DNA of 64,000 nt, from assembly GCA_020881915.1 (NCBI GenBank), contig JAJFPB010000010.1, positions 620,001-684,000 of the forward strand, given 5' to 3'. Under the pieces are notes generated by a model, which was not told where the DNA came from, did not search any database, and saw only the letters and a list, made by a program, of their open reading frames with translations. A program made the translations under genes and the position numbers. Source of the stretch: Paramyrothecium sp. XJ0827. Taxonomy: Eukaryota > Ascomycota > Sordariomycetes > Hypocreales > Stachybotryaceae. Shown one piece after another: positions 35,325 through 47,344 of the stretch. Each line of letters opens with the position of its first letter. The stretch's first letter is position 1.

Positions 35325-38300
35325 TCAACCGCTGCAAGGGATCGACAAGTCGCATGGCTCCTTCTTGCAGCTGAAGCACTGGGCACCCCAGCACATCTCG
35401 GGAAGCTCGCATTTACTGCAGGCTCCGCCTTTAGTATACCACACGCTCTCGAAATCCCAGCCATCTCCACCTCCTGCGCAATCCCTCGTCATCCAATCAT
35501 GCTTCTCCATGACCATTTCAGGCTTGTATCCATCTGGGCCTTCAAAGCTGAATTTTCTGGCTTCCCCGCCGCCCATGATCTTACTACCGTCCTTACATGT
35601 GAACTCGGCGATACTCTCGCGGGTAAGTCCAATCTTGCCGACGCCGCCTTCGCAGAGCCACTGGCCATCGACCCAGACCTGTACGCGGATGATAGGGTTC
35701 GGGAACATGCAGTGGTTTTGATAGACGTGGGCCATGACGCAGCGTCCCTTGGGCTGGGTGGAGGGCTGAGGCGCCGGAACGTTTGTGGGCGCCGGGTGCT
35801 GCCATACGGCGCATCCACTGGACGTCGCCGTCGCCTCACCGTGAGGGCCGCCGGTCACTGTCCACGTGGTGCTTCGAATGCAACTGGCTCCGGGTACGCT
35901 GCTTGGGCCGGTGATATCAGTGAGATCAGGGAGGCCGGGGAGATGTGTTGGGGGAGGCTGTCCGAAGCTTGCGCACTTGGTCCTAGTCTGGCAGACTCCT
36001 CCGTGAGGACCACCGTTACATTCAATGGCAGTTGTCGACGACAGGCAGATCTGGCCCGGAGGAGCCGTATTGCCCGGGTCCGCCGGAAGCGTAGGGAATC
36101 CACCGCCGTTGTTGCCGCCGCCATTGTTGCCTCCACCATTATTGCCACCGCCGTTGTTACCGCCACCGTTATCGCCGGTAGGTTTCGGAGCAGGCGGCAG
36201 AAAGTCAGGGTTGGTGCCGGTAGGCGTCGGGACGCAGAAGAAGCCAGAGCAAAGCCTTCCGCAGCTCTCCGTGCAGAGTGGAGCGTTGGGGCCTGGACGA
36301 TACGTGACAGGAGGTCCTCGGGGGGGCGGGCCACCACTTCCACCACCATTACCACCCCCATTTCCACCGCCGTTGTTGTCACCACCGCCGGAACCGGGGA
36401 GAGGGCAGGAGTTGTCCTGGCGTCCGATGAGGCCTCTCTTTGCCGGCGGGCAGACATTCTGCCCGTTCCAAACCGTTCGAGGTCTGTTCCCAGGGTCCAC
36501 CTTGAAGCCGAGTCTGCGGGCATGCGTTGTCATGATGGCCTTTCGAATCTGCGCGGGCGAGTTTCCTTCTGTGTAATAGGAGCTTGCTCGGAGAGAAGCA
36601 ACGAGGCCAGCAACCAAGGGGGCAGCTAGAGTCCTGTATTAGCATCTTGAAACGCGGCCACAACTGATGGTTGATGACGAGGCTTACAATACGATGTGCC
36701 AGCCTCCGAGTCAGCGAGCGTGATACCGTCGGGGGGGACGGGCAGTTCATAGCCAGGCGCCCAGGCATTGACGATGTTGGGGCCAAAATTGCTGAATCTT
36801 GCCCGGCGGCCGGACTTCTCCGTTGCGCCAACCACGAGGGCGCCCTCCAGGTGAGAAGAGGCCAATGCCGGCCAATAGTTTACTTCCACTCCGTCGTTTC
36901 CGGCTGCAATAACGAAGACAACGCCGTACCTTTTCTCCACTGTCTGCATCAACAAAGCTAGGAAACACACATTTGTCAGCTCGCGTCATATCATAGGAAG
37001 AGCTACAGCTAGCAAAGGCATTCTTGACGCACCGAGAAGATAGTAGAGTTTGCTCGTTTGTCCGCTTGACCCGAGTTTGATGAAGAAGGACATGTTGACT
37101 ACAGCGGTGTTCACCGGCTTCTTGGCAACGTCTTCGGCAATAAGAATGACTGCTTCAATCAGCTTTTCACGAGCCAACTTATCAATTGCATAGGGCACCA
37201 TGACCAGTTCGGCCTTCTTGGCGACGCCGATGGTGCGGCCAACGCCGTAACTTCCAACGTGGTACCCGTGCATGGTCTGCCCGTAGGATGGGTTGACCTT
37301 GACACCCCAGGTCCCTGGTTCCAGCTCCTCAGCTCGCCGGACGGTCAGGTATTCCTGTGTGAGACCATCGTCAGCAGACTGGTACCTCATATCCAACCCT
37401 GCTCGGCCTTGAACTGGGGAGGGACTTAACTTACTGGAGCATTCGGCAACCATCCAGTTTCGATCATGTAAAACGTCTGGCCCCGACCCTCGCTATCATC
37501 AAAGTGATAGAAGTATTCGTTGTTGGCTGGTTTGTGCACGCCAGACGCCTCGTCCCAATTGGGACTTGCTGGAAATGACAATTGCGAAAGGTGCCAGTTC
37601 TCGAGTGCCTCATAGTCAGGAGCCCTCTTCCCAAAGTGTGGCGGCAATCCCGCGAGAGTATCGTTGCTCAAGTTTGCGTCCAGCGATGTTGTGTCATCCT
37701 GGGCCTTCTCCTCGCCATCACGTTTGCGAGTCGTGGTTGACTGATGAGGCGACAAGTAGACGCTTGCGAGCTAGAATTTTGATGTCAGAAACAGCCTGAA
37801 ACAAAGCAGCATGATCAAACTAACGTTGGCTTGCCACTCCTCCCTGAAGTACTTTTTACCCAGCGGACCTAGATTATAAACGTAGAAGAAAGCCGTAAAG
37901 TCCAGGGCCTCAGACCGAATCTCGGTCCATTTTCCTACCATGGGGGGATTGCGAGCCTTCAAAGCTCGCTCACGGTTCCTGAGGATCTGTCTGATTTGTT
38001 CCTGCTTGAAGTCATCGAACGGGTCTGTTGTCAGCATGATGTAGTCGCTGCCATCCGTTTCCTGGCAGCTCCAGTTAGGTTCTCTCGCAGCCCTAGCCAC
38101 AAGCGTAGCGTCTTCTTCTGCCTCTGGAACTGCCTCTGGAACTTCTGCCACTTCTGGGACGTCCGTTATCTCTGGTTCAGCTGTAGCCTCAACATCCCTG
38201 CGTCCGAGCGTGCACACATCGACACTCCTGGTGGCCTCGGCGTCCTTGAAGTTACAGCCAGTAATAGTGGCGCACCGAGACTTTACTGCGGCTGCTGTTG

Positions 38301-41300
38301 TCTTGGTCTGGCCTGCGCTCACGGTCGTTGCAAATGAGCTGGTGGTAAAACAGAGCGAGGCTTGAGCTGGAGTACAGTCTGCAGGCTTTGGAGGGGGCGC
38401 AATTTTGCCTCCGGGCAACACTCTGTAGGTAGGAATCCATTAGCTTCTTTGGTCAGAGGGTCAGTGTTCGATATATCTACTCACGTAATTTTGGGCCAGG
38501 GAGGCAAAACGCCTGAAAAGGTAAAGCCAGGGGGCAGCTTAAGCAGCTTAATATTAGGAGGACCTCTGATAGGTGAATCGTTAGTATAATATCCAAAAAG
38601 AGAGCCAGTAGAGATGCACGTACGGTCCCCAGACTCCTACTGGCAAGTTCCACTCCCAGCCCTGAATGTTGATGTTGAAATCATCCCAGGCAATGCAGAT
38701 CTGAAGCATAGTCAGCCCTCACACCGAGCAAGTCAAGTCATGGGTAAGAAGGCTTACCCAGAAGAACCAAAGTTTACAACTCGTCTTGTGATGCTCTCCA
38801 TCTTCGGGATCTTCACCCTCGTCGCTCACGGGTGTAGGAACCGGTTCAATTTCACCCTCAGGCCAATCTGAGTCGGGAACCTCTGTAACGTTAGGGTCTT
38901 CTGGCCACTCAGTTTCGGTGGGAGGCCTTGTAATGGGCACTGGGGGGCCGATGGGCGGAAGATCATCATCATCATCAGTGGGGGGAACTGGGACTCCTGT
39001 ATCGTCGTTGGGCGGAGATGTCCATTGATCAGGGGGTCCGCCGGTAATCGCGGGCCAAGGGGGCAGAACAATCGTTCTAACTTGGGTCTCACCCCCGGGC
39101 AGCGTGAACGTGGTTATCACCGGCTGAATGCTGATGCTAGGGGTTGGCGTGAAAGTAAGCTGGCCGGTCTGGCCAGAGGTCACATTGACATTGTAATACT
39201 CCAGGGACTGCGTCCTGATCACGGGTACAGTAACGGTGATTGTCGTTGTGGTGCCTGGCGCAAGCAGAAGTGATGTCTTGAAAGGCGGAATGGAGATTGT
39301 TGTTGTCGAAGGCAGAGCCCGAGGAGGAAGTACAAACTGGCAAGGAGCTGTGCATTGTGCTGGAGTGCCCGAGTATACTTTCGGGTCAAGATAAACAACA
39401 TCTCCGCCTTCATAGTTAGGTCTGCAAAGTTGTCAGCAAGCATGTTTCAGTCATGCCGATGCAACTGTGTCTTGACTCACCCGCCAGAACCCGGAACTTG
39501 GAAATCAATAGACCAGATCATCGTACCGCCAAAGCAGAGCCCATCTGCAAAGTCCCTCTTCGCAGCAAAGGTCTCCTCATCATCGTAGCCGATCCATTGG
39601 TCGTCCCAGGTGATCTGCTTCATCAATGACTCCTTTAAGAATTTTGGCTTCAAGTTTCGTCTCTTAATAAGCTGCTCAATTTCAACCAACGACATTACAC
39701 CCTCGAAGTTAGTGCACGGCGCTGGGTTGCTGGGACCTGCGAAAGGACAGAGAAGGTCACTGCAGGACGGATCGGCAAGCGTGTACCCTCGACCATACAT
39801 AGCTAAACCAAAGTTAAGCTTGCTAGGGTCGAGACCATCGAACCAGAGGGGGATCGTGTTTTGTTCAATCTCCCGAATATCGGCTTGGCCACGGACCTTT
39901 TTGCCAAGAGCCTTGACATCGGCATCCCAAGATCCATGTAGATCTGATACCAGATATTAGCTAAAATACCCATCATATGCGTATGACATAGACGTACCGT
40001 AAGCCATGAAGCCAAGGAAATCGACATGGGGCTCAATAGCCTTGGCATCAAACCAACGTAGATACCAGTAATCAGGCGCTAAAGTCAGACTGATTCCGTA
40101 TGCGCTTCCATAAGCGGCTCTCATTTCCTTCATCAACAAGGAAAGATTGCGAGTATCAGCAAGCTTATTACCCCCTCGCTCAGGTGCACCTGGGTACTCC
40201 CAATCCAGATCGACGCCTGAGAATCCGTGTTTATCCATGAATGCCTTGGTCGACGCGATGAACGCAGCTCGATTGGCTTTGGTGGAGACCATCTGACTCC
40301 TAGGAACAGTTAGCTGCGCTGTCCGCTAGCATTGTATTAGCAGTTGCTGCTACGAACCAGGTGTAGTGCGTCGCCGTCTTTTCGTTGCTAAAATCGTAGC
40401 CTCCCACGGCAATCCATGTCTTAACACTAGAAGTTTTAGAGAGATCTGTGAATTCCTTCATCAAAGGGACATCATCTGGGTGTGCCTCGTGAAGTGAGAA
40501 GGTGTTGGGGTCGATGAAGGCAAAGCTGAAGAAGAGATGGGTGTATCCCTTAGTATCGAGCTGCTTTGGTGTGACTCTGTTACAAATTCGGGTTCTCGCG
40601 TTCCAAGATTGATAATATCCGATTGTACGTCCCTTGGAGCTTCCACTTCCCTTCTGACAAGAAGGCTTGCCAGTGATAGAGCAAGAGCCGTATCCGGCCT
40701 GGCACGGCAGAGTACCATGGAGGGGATCTGCGTTGTGACAGTATACATCGGTTGCTAAAAAAGACTGTCAGCTCAGAGCTTAAGTGGTTCAGGCAGAGCA
40801 TGGCTCACTTCCGCACCAGCCTGTGGCGGAGCAGCACAGCTTCATTCCACATGGCATTTCCGCGTTTTCACTGTACTCTCCACACATGGCTGTGGCGTTA
40901 CAATTGGACGTGCAGCCCGTGCCGCAGAAATCAGGACCATAGCCGCAGATTCCCTGAGGACCACAGCAGCTGTTCGCACCGTTAGCGATACTCGGAGAAA
41001 GTAGCAGCATGCAGACTCTACCTGTCGTCAACACAAGGTCCATCTTTGCAGTACAGTGGGCCAGTTCTGGGCGGTTCGAGTTGTCGCCTGGTCAAGTTGG
41101 CATCAAGCACGTTTGGAGTGGTCTCAAGCAGACTTCGGTCAAATCCGAAATCATCGGGCTTGACAGGCGGAGCCGGTGCCAGGGCAGGATTCTGGTGGGC
41201 AGGACCGAGCACGATGGTGTCTCGCCATGCTATAATGTGTCAGTCTCAACGTGAGGGCGGACAGATACATGATGGGCAAGCCACGTGGCCAACATACACA

Positions 41301-41454
41301 AGTCTTCAGAAGCACGTTTGACCGGCTGATTGGCTTGCCGACTGTTGATACGGGAGTATGCCGGAGCGCCGACGCTGTAACTAAGGGTTACCAACCAAAG
41401 AAAGAAAAATCCAGCCACGCCGAAAGCAGCGAGCTGCCTGACTTTCGAATCCAT
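35325..41454 (-). CDS. Giant secreted killer-toxin-like GH18 chitinase fused to a subtilisin-like S8 domain, 14 exons
   Basis: Exons (minus): 41454-41298, 41229-41022, 40969-40809, 40754-40358, 40299-39998, 39943-39481, 39421-38758, 38700-38624, 38565-38485, 38422-37825, 37770-37435, 37354-37033, 36957-36688, 36625-35325. All junctions are GT...AG and phases agree, giving about 1,778 residues. Order: signal/anchor (about 1-30), propeptide-like stretch, two hevein-type chitin-binding modules (about 113-180), and GH18 (about 218-560) with SGVDLDWEY, catalytic Glu342 and FGLAMYGRGY. Next come a killer-toxin alpha/beta-type Pro/Thr region and a Cys module (about 575-960). The S8 domain (about 1115-1400) has His1177 (MHGYHVG), Asn1276 (AAGNDG) and Ser1344 (GTSYSAP), but Glu1140 (YMIETG) where Asp is expected. 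A Gly/Asn linker and Cys-rich tail follow. Expected to act on chitin outside the cell. The protease role is uncertain. Confidence 0.9.
36100..36175 (-). repeat. Gly/Asn-rich coding minisatellite in the chitinase-S8 gene
   Basis: A 15 bp-type tandem repeat encoding about five GGNNG units. A second, less regular GGGN run lies at about 36325-36395. It forms a flexible linker after the S8 domain. Such repeats often vary in copy number between strains. Confidence 0.75.
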
Positions 41455-42835
41455 AACCGTGCACGGCGTTGGAATTCTACTATGGTCATTCAACCATGTT
41501 TTACATACGGACACGCGACAGCATATATGCGGCCCTAGGCATGCCGCCTCGATGCAGATTACAACATGACAATCAAACTATGGCCAGATTTCAGTGGGCC
41601 CGGAAAATCCTTCAGAAGCCAGACTCAGATCCTACCGACTTGCCGAGCTGAGGTGCAGGCAACTAGACCTTGTTTACCTGGGTTGCAGGACGGGATGAGA
41701 GTCAGGTACTCGGAGGATCGGGCCGGTCCTCTGTATGAGCCACTACCATGCCATTCACTTTTAACCAACTATTCGTATACACCTAGATTTTATGCAGATA
41801 GTGGTTCTTAACTTTCGGTGTCGACCAGGGGACGGCTCCTGTTCAAGGCTTGCCATGCCAACCTTACCTGACTTGGTTCCTCCCGAGCCTATGGTCCATG
41901 TTCCTGTGGAGCAGCAGGGAACAAATGTGAGACAGGGGTTAGTACGAGCTCGCGGGCATGCGCTTGCCACCACCATATATGGACTTATCCAGAGTCAAAT
42001 TATCCTTGTATGGTATGGTGAAGCCAGTCCTCGGTATTACTCCGTCGAGTCCGGCGCAAAAGAGTGCGAGATTTAAGCTACGCGGTTCTTCCAGGCCAAT
42101 GTGGAGTGATCCAGAATTTGATGGTCGCTAAAGGTAATACAGTCGTCCATGGCTAGATTGCAGAACCGTTCCGTCCAGTCCGACGGAGAGTGCGAGGCAT
42201 TGTCTAAGAATATATTATTCCTATCCTGTGGTATCTTAACGTTATTCCTTACCTAGCCTTATTGGATGATAGTCGGCTCAACGGGAGTCCCCGAGTCCTC
42301 GGCATGGACCCGGCGAAAATGGCATGTCAAGCTATGAGTTGACGGTCGGTCTTTGCTTAAAGTGGCATGTTCTATGCTCCAAACCTGTAAAATATTCACC
42401 GGGCTTGTCTTCTTTACCACAAATTGGGTTTTTTGTTTCCTACACATGGACAGGAGGCGTTCAAATTACCCACCCGCTGTGGTGAAGCAGTCGATTATCT
42501 TCTGGCTCTCAACAGCGTTGGCACGCTGTCAGTCGATGACCACCAACGCTTTGAACCACCCTAGGCAACGGGTGTAGATACGGGAGATGGCACTTGTTTC
42601 AAAACTAATGGCTGAGTTTGCATCTAATGCTTGGTCACCTGCTGTTTGGTAGAGGGAAAATGTGCTCGGTTGTCCAAGTTTGTGGAGAGGGCTGGAAGAT
42701 TCCGAGCCTTCACTGAGAAGCTCTCCTTGCTAGATGTACATTTTAACACTCCTAGCCATGTTAGAGCCAATTATTTACTAGAAACTAGTACCAGGTAGTT
42801 GCACCTCAGACGATTTATCCTCCTTGAGGCGGGCA
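41455..42835. other. Intergenic, upstream of the chitinase gene
   Basis: It contains the chitinase promoter. Short open frames at 41469-42076 have no motif and no splice-consistent extension. Nothing else recognised. Confidence 0.45.
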
Positions 42836-43205
42836 GCTCTCAGATGGTATCGCTACGGCGCCAACCGATACACCTGCTCCAGCGCCTCCTTCGGCGCCTC
42901 CTATGGCTTCTCCCGTCGCTGCGGCAATGAGTCCGGCCACTGCGAGGCCGACTGCCAGATCGGCTTCGGCACTGCGGCGCCAACGGCAAGATCTGCCGTG
43001 GCCCGGCGTTGGGCGACTGCTGCGGCTCATCTGGCTTTGGAAACGGAAGCTGGCTACTGCGATCCGGTACCCAGTCCAAGTTTGGAAGCTGCAGAGTACG
43101 GCTCCGATGGAGAACCCTACCTTTGCTAAAGCACGGATGAATGCTGCAGCGTCGCCAACGAATGGGGTTCATTACGACTTTGGATTCTGAGCGGAAGCAC
43201 TTGCG
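42836..43205 (+). pseudogene. Remnant of a gene with tandem chitin-binding (hevein/CBM18) modules
   Basis: Three decayed modules are readable across different frames. The first is YTCSSASFGAS...CGNESGHCEADCQIGFGT. After a frameshift comes CGANGKICRGPALGDCCGSS followed by FGNGSW and SGTQSKFGSC with small indels. The third is a piece with STDECCSVANEWGS. The Cys-Cys, CGN..C and spacing pattern is that of fungal CBM18 repeats, and the paired Cys of the neighbouring chitinase gene supports the reading. At least three frameshifts and a stop exclude a working product. No start codon or signal peptide remains. Confidence 0.68.
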
Positions 43206-46200
43206 CATAATGTATGATAGAATCCATTGTTAAAAGCCGTGAATAATCAATGGCATTTTGGAATCTTGTGGTGGACAGACAACCTCTGGAACTTTCTCCT
43301 TCGCTATACGGCATCAGTTGATATGAGTATGAGTTAAGAATAATTAGAATAGATGTGTTGATATTTACTATCTTTAGTTTCTGTTTACAATTTGAGTTGA
43401 ATATCTTGTGATTTATAGCGCAAAGGTAATATCAACGTTCGCCCACAGATAACTCATGCAAGGGCAAGTAGATGTAGCATTTTCTTATGTATCATTCCAT
43501 CGTCAGTGCCATCCTTTATTTTCTAATTACTACAGCATGAATTGCTTAACTCACCCACTCAACCTTTCACGAAGCCCCTGATTACTTATGGCAAATTGTA
43601 ACACCTATTCATTATTTTCGAACCCCAAGGATTTGAGGGCAACTGAAGACAGGAGAGTGGAGGCGGAGATCGTCAAATATAGGATGGCGAAGCTAACCAG
43701 TGAAATAGCCTCTTGGGCCACAGTACAATAGTTCTGATCTTCCACGAGTAGGGGTCAAAATGTCGGGGGGCTACGGCTACATACCCTACCTGCTCTTAAT
43801 CTCGCTAACAGGGAACAGACCCTTGAGGGTCGGAGATGGAAAAAGGGTATCCACAGCTTAGCGTTGTGCGGTAGTGTGACAATATTACGTCGGATATCGC
43901 CGCTAGCAGAACCGTTCCCTGTGGTTGAGTTAAAATTTTGTGGAAAATTGCCTCAACTGCCATAAATATGTAACCCCGAAGGCTGTGACAGGGTACTGGA
44001 AAGTAGATCGAGCGATCTATAGTCGAGGCGGATACACCGACACACCGCATGTACCATGCTCTGTGTAGGCAGTATGTGAAGTTGACATGGCTATCTAAGC
44101 TCTTTCCAGCGGTCTCATCCCGAAACTCCACATACTATGCTATAATGTTGGAAATTGCATCGTAGGACAATATTGCGGTGCACAACAGTCCTTGAGTTGA
44201 AACTCGTACCTGCCCACCTGCGCCTTGGCCTTTGCCCCTCTCAATGTCCCTGTGCGCTTTCTGGGCTTCCTACGCTAACGTAATAGACTAGTCCAGTCCT
44301 TGGGGGTTGTTTTACGCCTAAATTCCACTCAAATTGATCAAATATGGAGATAAAGTTTACGAGACCAGGGGTTTGATCGGTTTTACAAGGAGTAGATTTA
44401 CTTCCGCAGAATGCTTTTCTAAAACTGGAGGCTACAGATCATCAATACGCAGAGACAGCAGGAGTTTGCCACCTATCAAATTAAAAAGTCAATAGCCATG
44501 GTAATCCTGGACGAAAACCAATCACAAGGGCAACAGTCTCGTTGGAGTCCCACAAGTCCCAGTTGAGCCTTTGGAACGTCTGTGGTGGTTCAAAGTCGTA
44601 TTTCATACTGGATACAGAATAGGCAGTTTTGCGTGGAAGAGCAGCCGAGCCGGCCTTAACCGCCCCCTGGGTCAACAGGGCCCCCTGGTGATTAGCAGTG
44701 GTTATGCGCCTAACCAGGTAACACTTTCTCCGTTGTGGCTCTTTCCTGCAGCTTAGGACCCTTGTAAGTGGCCTGGTGAGCATAGCCTAGACTTTAATGA
44801 ATGGAGGATGCTAAGAGAAGGATAGAGGACTTTTTTAGGGGATGCTATGCTTATTGGCCACTGTTCCTTCAAAATTCCGATAGAGACATATCCGACATTC
44901 GCAAATGCTTTTCTCCGCCATGTCGCGATGATTTAGTTAATAATACTTTTTTCGTCTTTTTTTTTCTCGGTATTTCCCTCGCTTTCTGAGCCTTGTGAAT
45001 ATTTACTGGCTGTCAGGATGGTTTGTATTGCCGGTTGCCATGCAAATGGCTGTAGAAAAACACCCCCATTTACGGAAGGACTTACATTATCCTTCTCTGG
45101 GCGAGGAAGGATTGCATGAGGTTTCACAATATAGTCAATTCAATCGGTGTTTGAATGCTCTATTTGATGCAGTCGTTCATCCGGCTAATTTATGGTCAAC
45201 TTGGCGTAAAGCATTTATGCGTCGCACGCGGAACCAATATGTGCCAGGTAACGGACTTTCCTTGCGACTCGAGGTAATTTGAAGAAAAGCAATGTAAGAA
45301 ACATTCGGGATGTAGATGAAATGAGGGCCGAGGAAAAGTCTGGAAGGGCTTCGGTTCAGTTAAAGACAAAACTGCATGTGATCCCGGCATGGCACTAGCG
45401 AATATCCTTTACAAATTTGGGTATCCTCACTCGAGAGATTCATTACTAGTGGGATAGTAACCAAATATGTGTATCGAAGCCGTCGTTTATATAAAACCCC
45501 CAAGCCTAAGCAAGAGGATTCAAGGCCTGGATGCGAAATAAATCCCTATCTCAAACGTTATATCCTAAACTTCCATTCTGGCGCCCCAAATGATAATTCA
45601 TAGTATGATAAGTAGCTCTGTTTTCGAGTTAAATACGTCTTCCGTCACGTCCGTCATAACGACTAATGAAACTGCGATGAGACAGTAAATTGCATGTCTT
45701 TGAACATTGCTTTGTTTTTCTTCCTACTGAATCAAACGCTCGGCTTTTTTTCTTGCTTTTGACAACCTGACCTGGGAAGCGCAGAAACGGCAAAGAATCA
45801 GGAACATGGTGGCTCAGGTGATTGGTACAGGTAATGAGAAGTAACCCAGATATTCCAAATGGAGACTTCTGTGGTAGAAAAGGAAAACAAGTCTGAGCGG
45901 TGGAAGGACCCAGCATCAAACCAAGCTTCGGAAGAGGTTAGAAAAGCCGAAGGAGGGGATCAGGCAATGAACAGCTAAGTTGTAGGGAGTCCCTTGTGTC
46001 TCACCGTCTCCCTGCCCTCAAAGCCGCGGCATCTTCCAACGTGAACCATTTATGTTGGAGGCCTTCCAAGCGGCCTTCCGGGCGGCCTTCTAATGGTCTG
46101 CAGAGTTTCCCCGTGATTGATTTGCTGGATCCCGCTTCTTCTTCCTTTTCTTTCGTGACCGCTTGTTGTGGGAATATGGTGGCTTTGGACCCTTGCCGCT

Positions 46201-46599
46201 CAGGCATTTGTGTACCTTCTATCTCACGAGGCCGCCAACTTCCATGGGGAGCGACATTCAACATCCTGAGCTCCGTTGAATCAAGTCGGTAATAGGTGGA
46301 ACAAGCGTTTGTCTGTCTCTTGTTTCCAGCGCTTGTCTTACTTCCCGCTGCGAGCGGAACGGCCTTTCTGTACCGTCATGATAAATCCCCATGCACTTCA
46401 TTAGTCACGGCACAGCATGTCTTACTTTCTTAACAAATTGATATCTCACATCCCTTAGGTTCACCGCATTTACACTGCGATTTCATTTTCCCTCCCGCCA
46501 AATTATTTATGGCCACGAATGACCTCTCGTGTGCAACATCCATTCAGCAGAATATCACCCCCATCGATTTGCAGTAATCCATCAAGAGATTGTGTCATC
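43206..46599. other. Gene-poor region of 3.4 kb
   Basis: Only short, unrelated open frames occur. At 46057-46092 there are three imperfect copies of a 12 bp unit, GCGGCCTTCCGG. No RNA gene or transposon end was recognised. Confidence 0.4.
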
Positions 46600-47344
46600 A
46601 TGACAGACTATCCAGAAGCATACATCGAACCCAAACTCTTAGGGGACAGTCTCGACACCATCGTCGAACAAATTGCGATTCTCGAAAAAAACACCAATGT
46701 TCAACTTCTGAGGGCCTTGCTGAAGATGCAAGATGGGTTGGACAGAGTCGAGTTGGAAGGATCAAACACAGATCGCAAGCTCCAATCACTCAGGTTTATA
46801 CTAAAATCCTCGACTATGCTCCGATGTTTTGACCAAGTCCTCATAGCGAACAAACCTCTAGTCACACCACTGCGTTCGTGGAACTGAATTTGAAGATCGC
46901 GGAACTCTCCGAAAAAATATCAAGTATCAGGCACGGCAAATACCAATCCGAGTCCATTCCCTGGCAGCGTTGATTGAGTAGCTAATCAAAAGACCCCGCC
47001 TACAGTGACCGCCTTGAAACAATACCACAGCAAATCATCGCGGCTGAGAACGGACACACTGAAATAAAGGCTACCATACGTAGCCAAATGACCATGGAGA
47101 GCATGGAGAGTCTCAATGGTGTGGTTAACGCATACAATTGGTGGTCATGGAGCTAATCAATTGTCTAGATTCCGGCGTAAACGTGCTGTTGACTATGCTG
47201 GGCCAGCCCACAGGTGGCGATCTCCCGACTAAGCTGAAACATCTGCAAGAGTTGATATGGCCCGAACATTTTGAGGACTTCTGGGGCGCATTTAGCAAGA
47301 AGAAAACCAAAAAGGCCAAGGGCGCGGTGATGGCAGGAAAATGA
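46600..47344 (+). CDS. Hypothetical helical protein, 190 residues, 4 exons
   Basis: Exons 46600-46793, 46862-46951, 47006-47118 and 47169-47344 join in phase to one 190-residue frame. The introns are 68, 54 and 50 nt with GT...AG ends, and the last two have CTAAT-type branch sites near the acceptor. No single exon looks convincing alone; the consistent joining of four pieces is the argument. The product is mainly alpha-helical with heptad-like Leu/Ile spacing (LDTIVEQIAILEKNTNVQLL, then VELNLKIAELSEKISSI). It has a lysine-rich C terminus, FSKKKTKKAKGAVMAGK, that could be a nuclear or nucleic-acid binding tail. The second donor (GTCCAT) is weak. I do not recognise a family. Confidence 0.55.

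Noticed and set aside
36100..36175. Regularly spaced short repeats considered as a CRISPR-like array
   Set aside because: Eukaryotic coding minisatellite with 15 bp units and no unique spacers.
36025..36576. Plus-strand proline-rich frame (PPLLPPPLL repeats)
   Set aside because: This is the antisense reading of the Gly-Asn minisatellite of the chitinase gene.
35499..36629. Long plus-strand open frame of about 376 codons opposite the chitinase-S8 gene
   Set aside because: It mirrors the Gly/Asn-rich and Cys-rich exon 14 of the minus-strand gene. GC-rich repetitive coding sequence commonly leaves the antisense frame open, and no motif or start context supports it.
44571..45282. Short frames in the 43-46.6 kb region
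   Set aside because: No domain, poor starts, and no intron solution that extends them.
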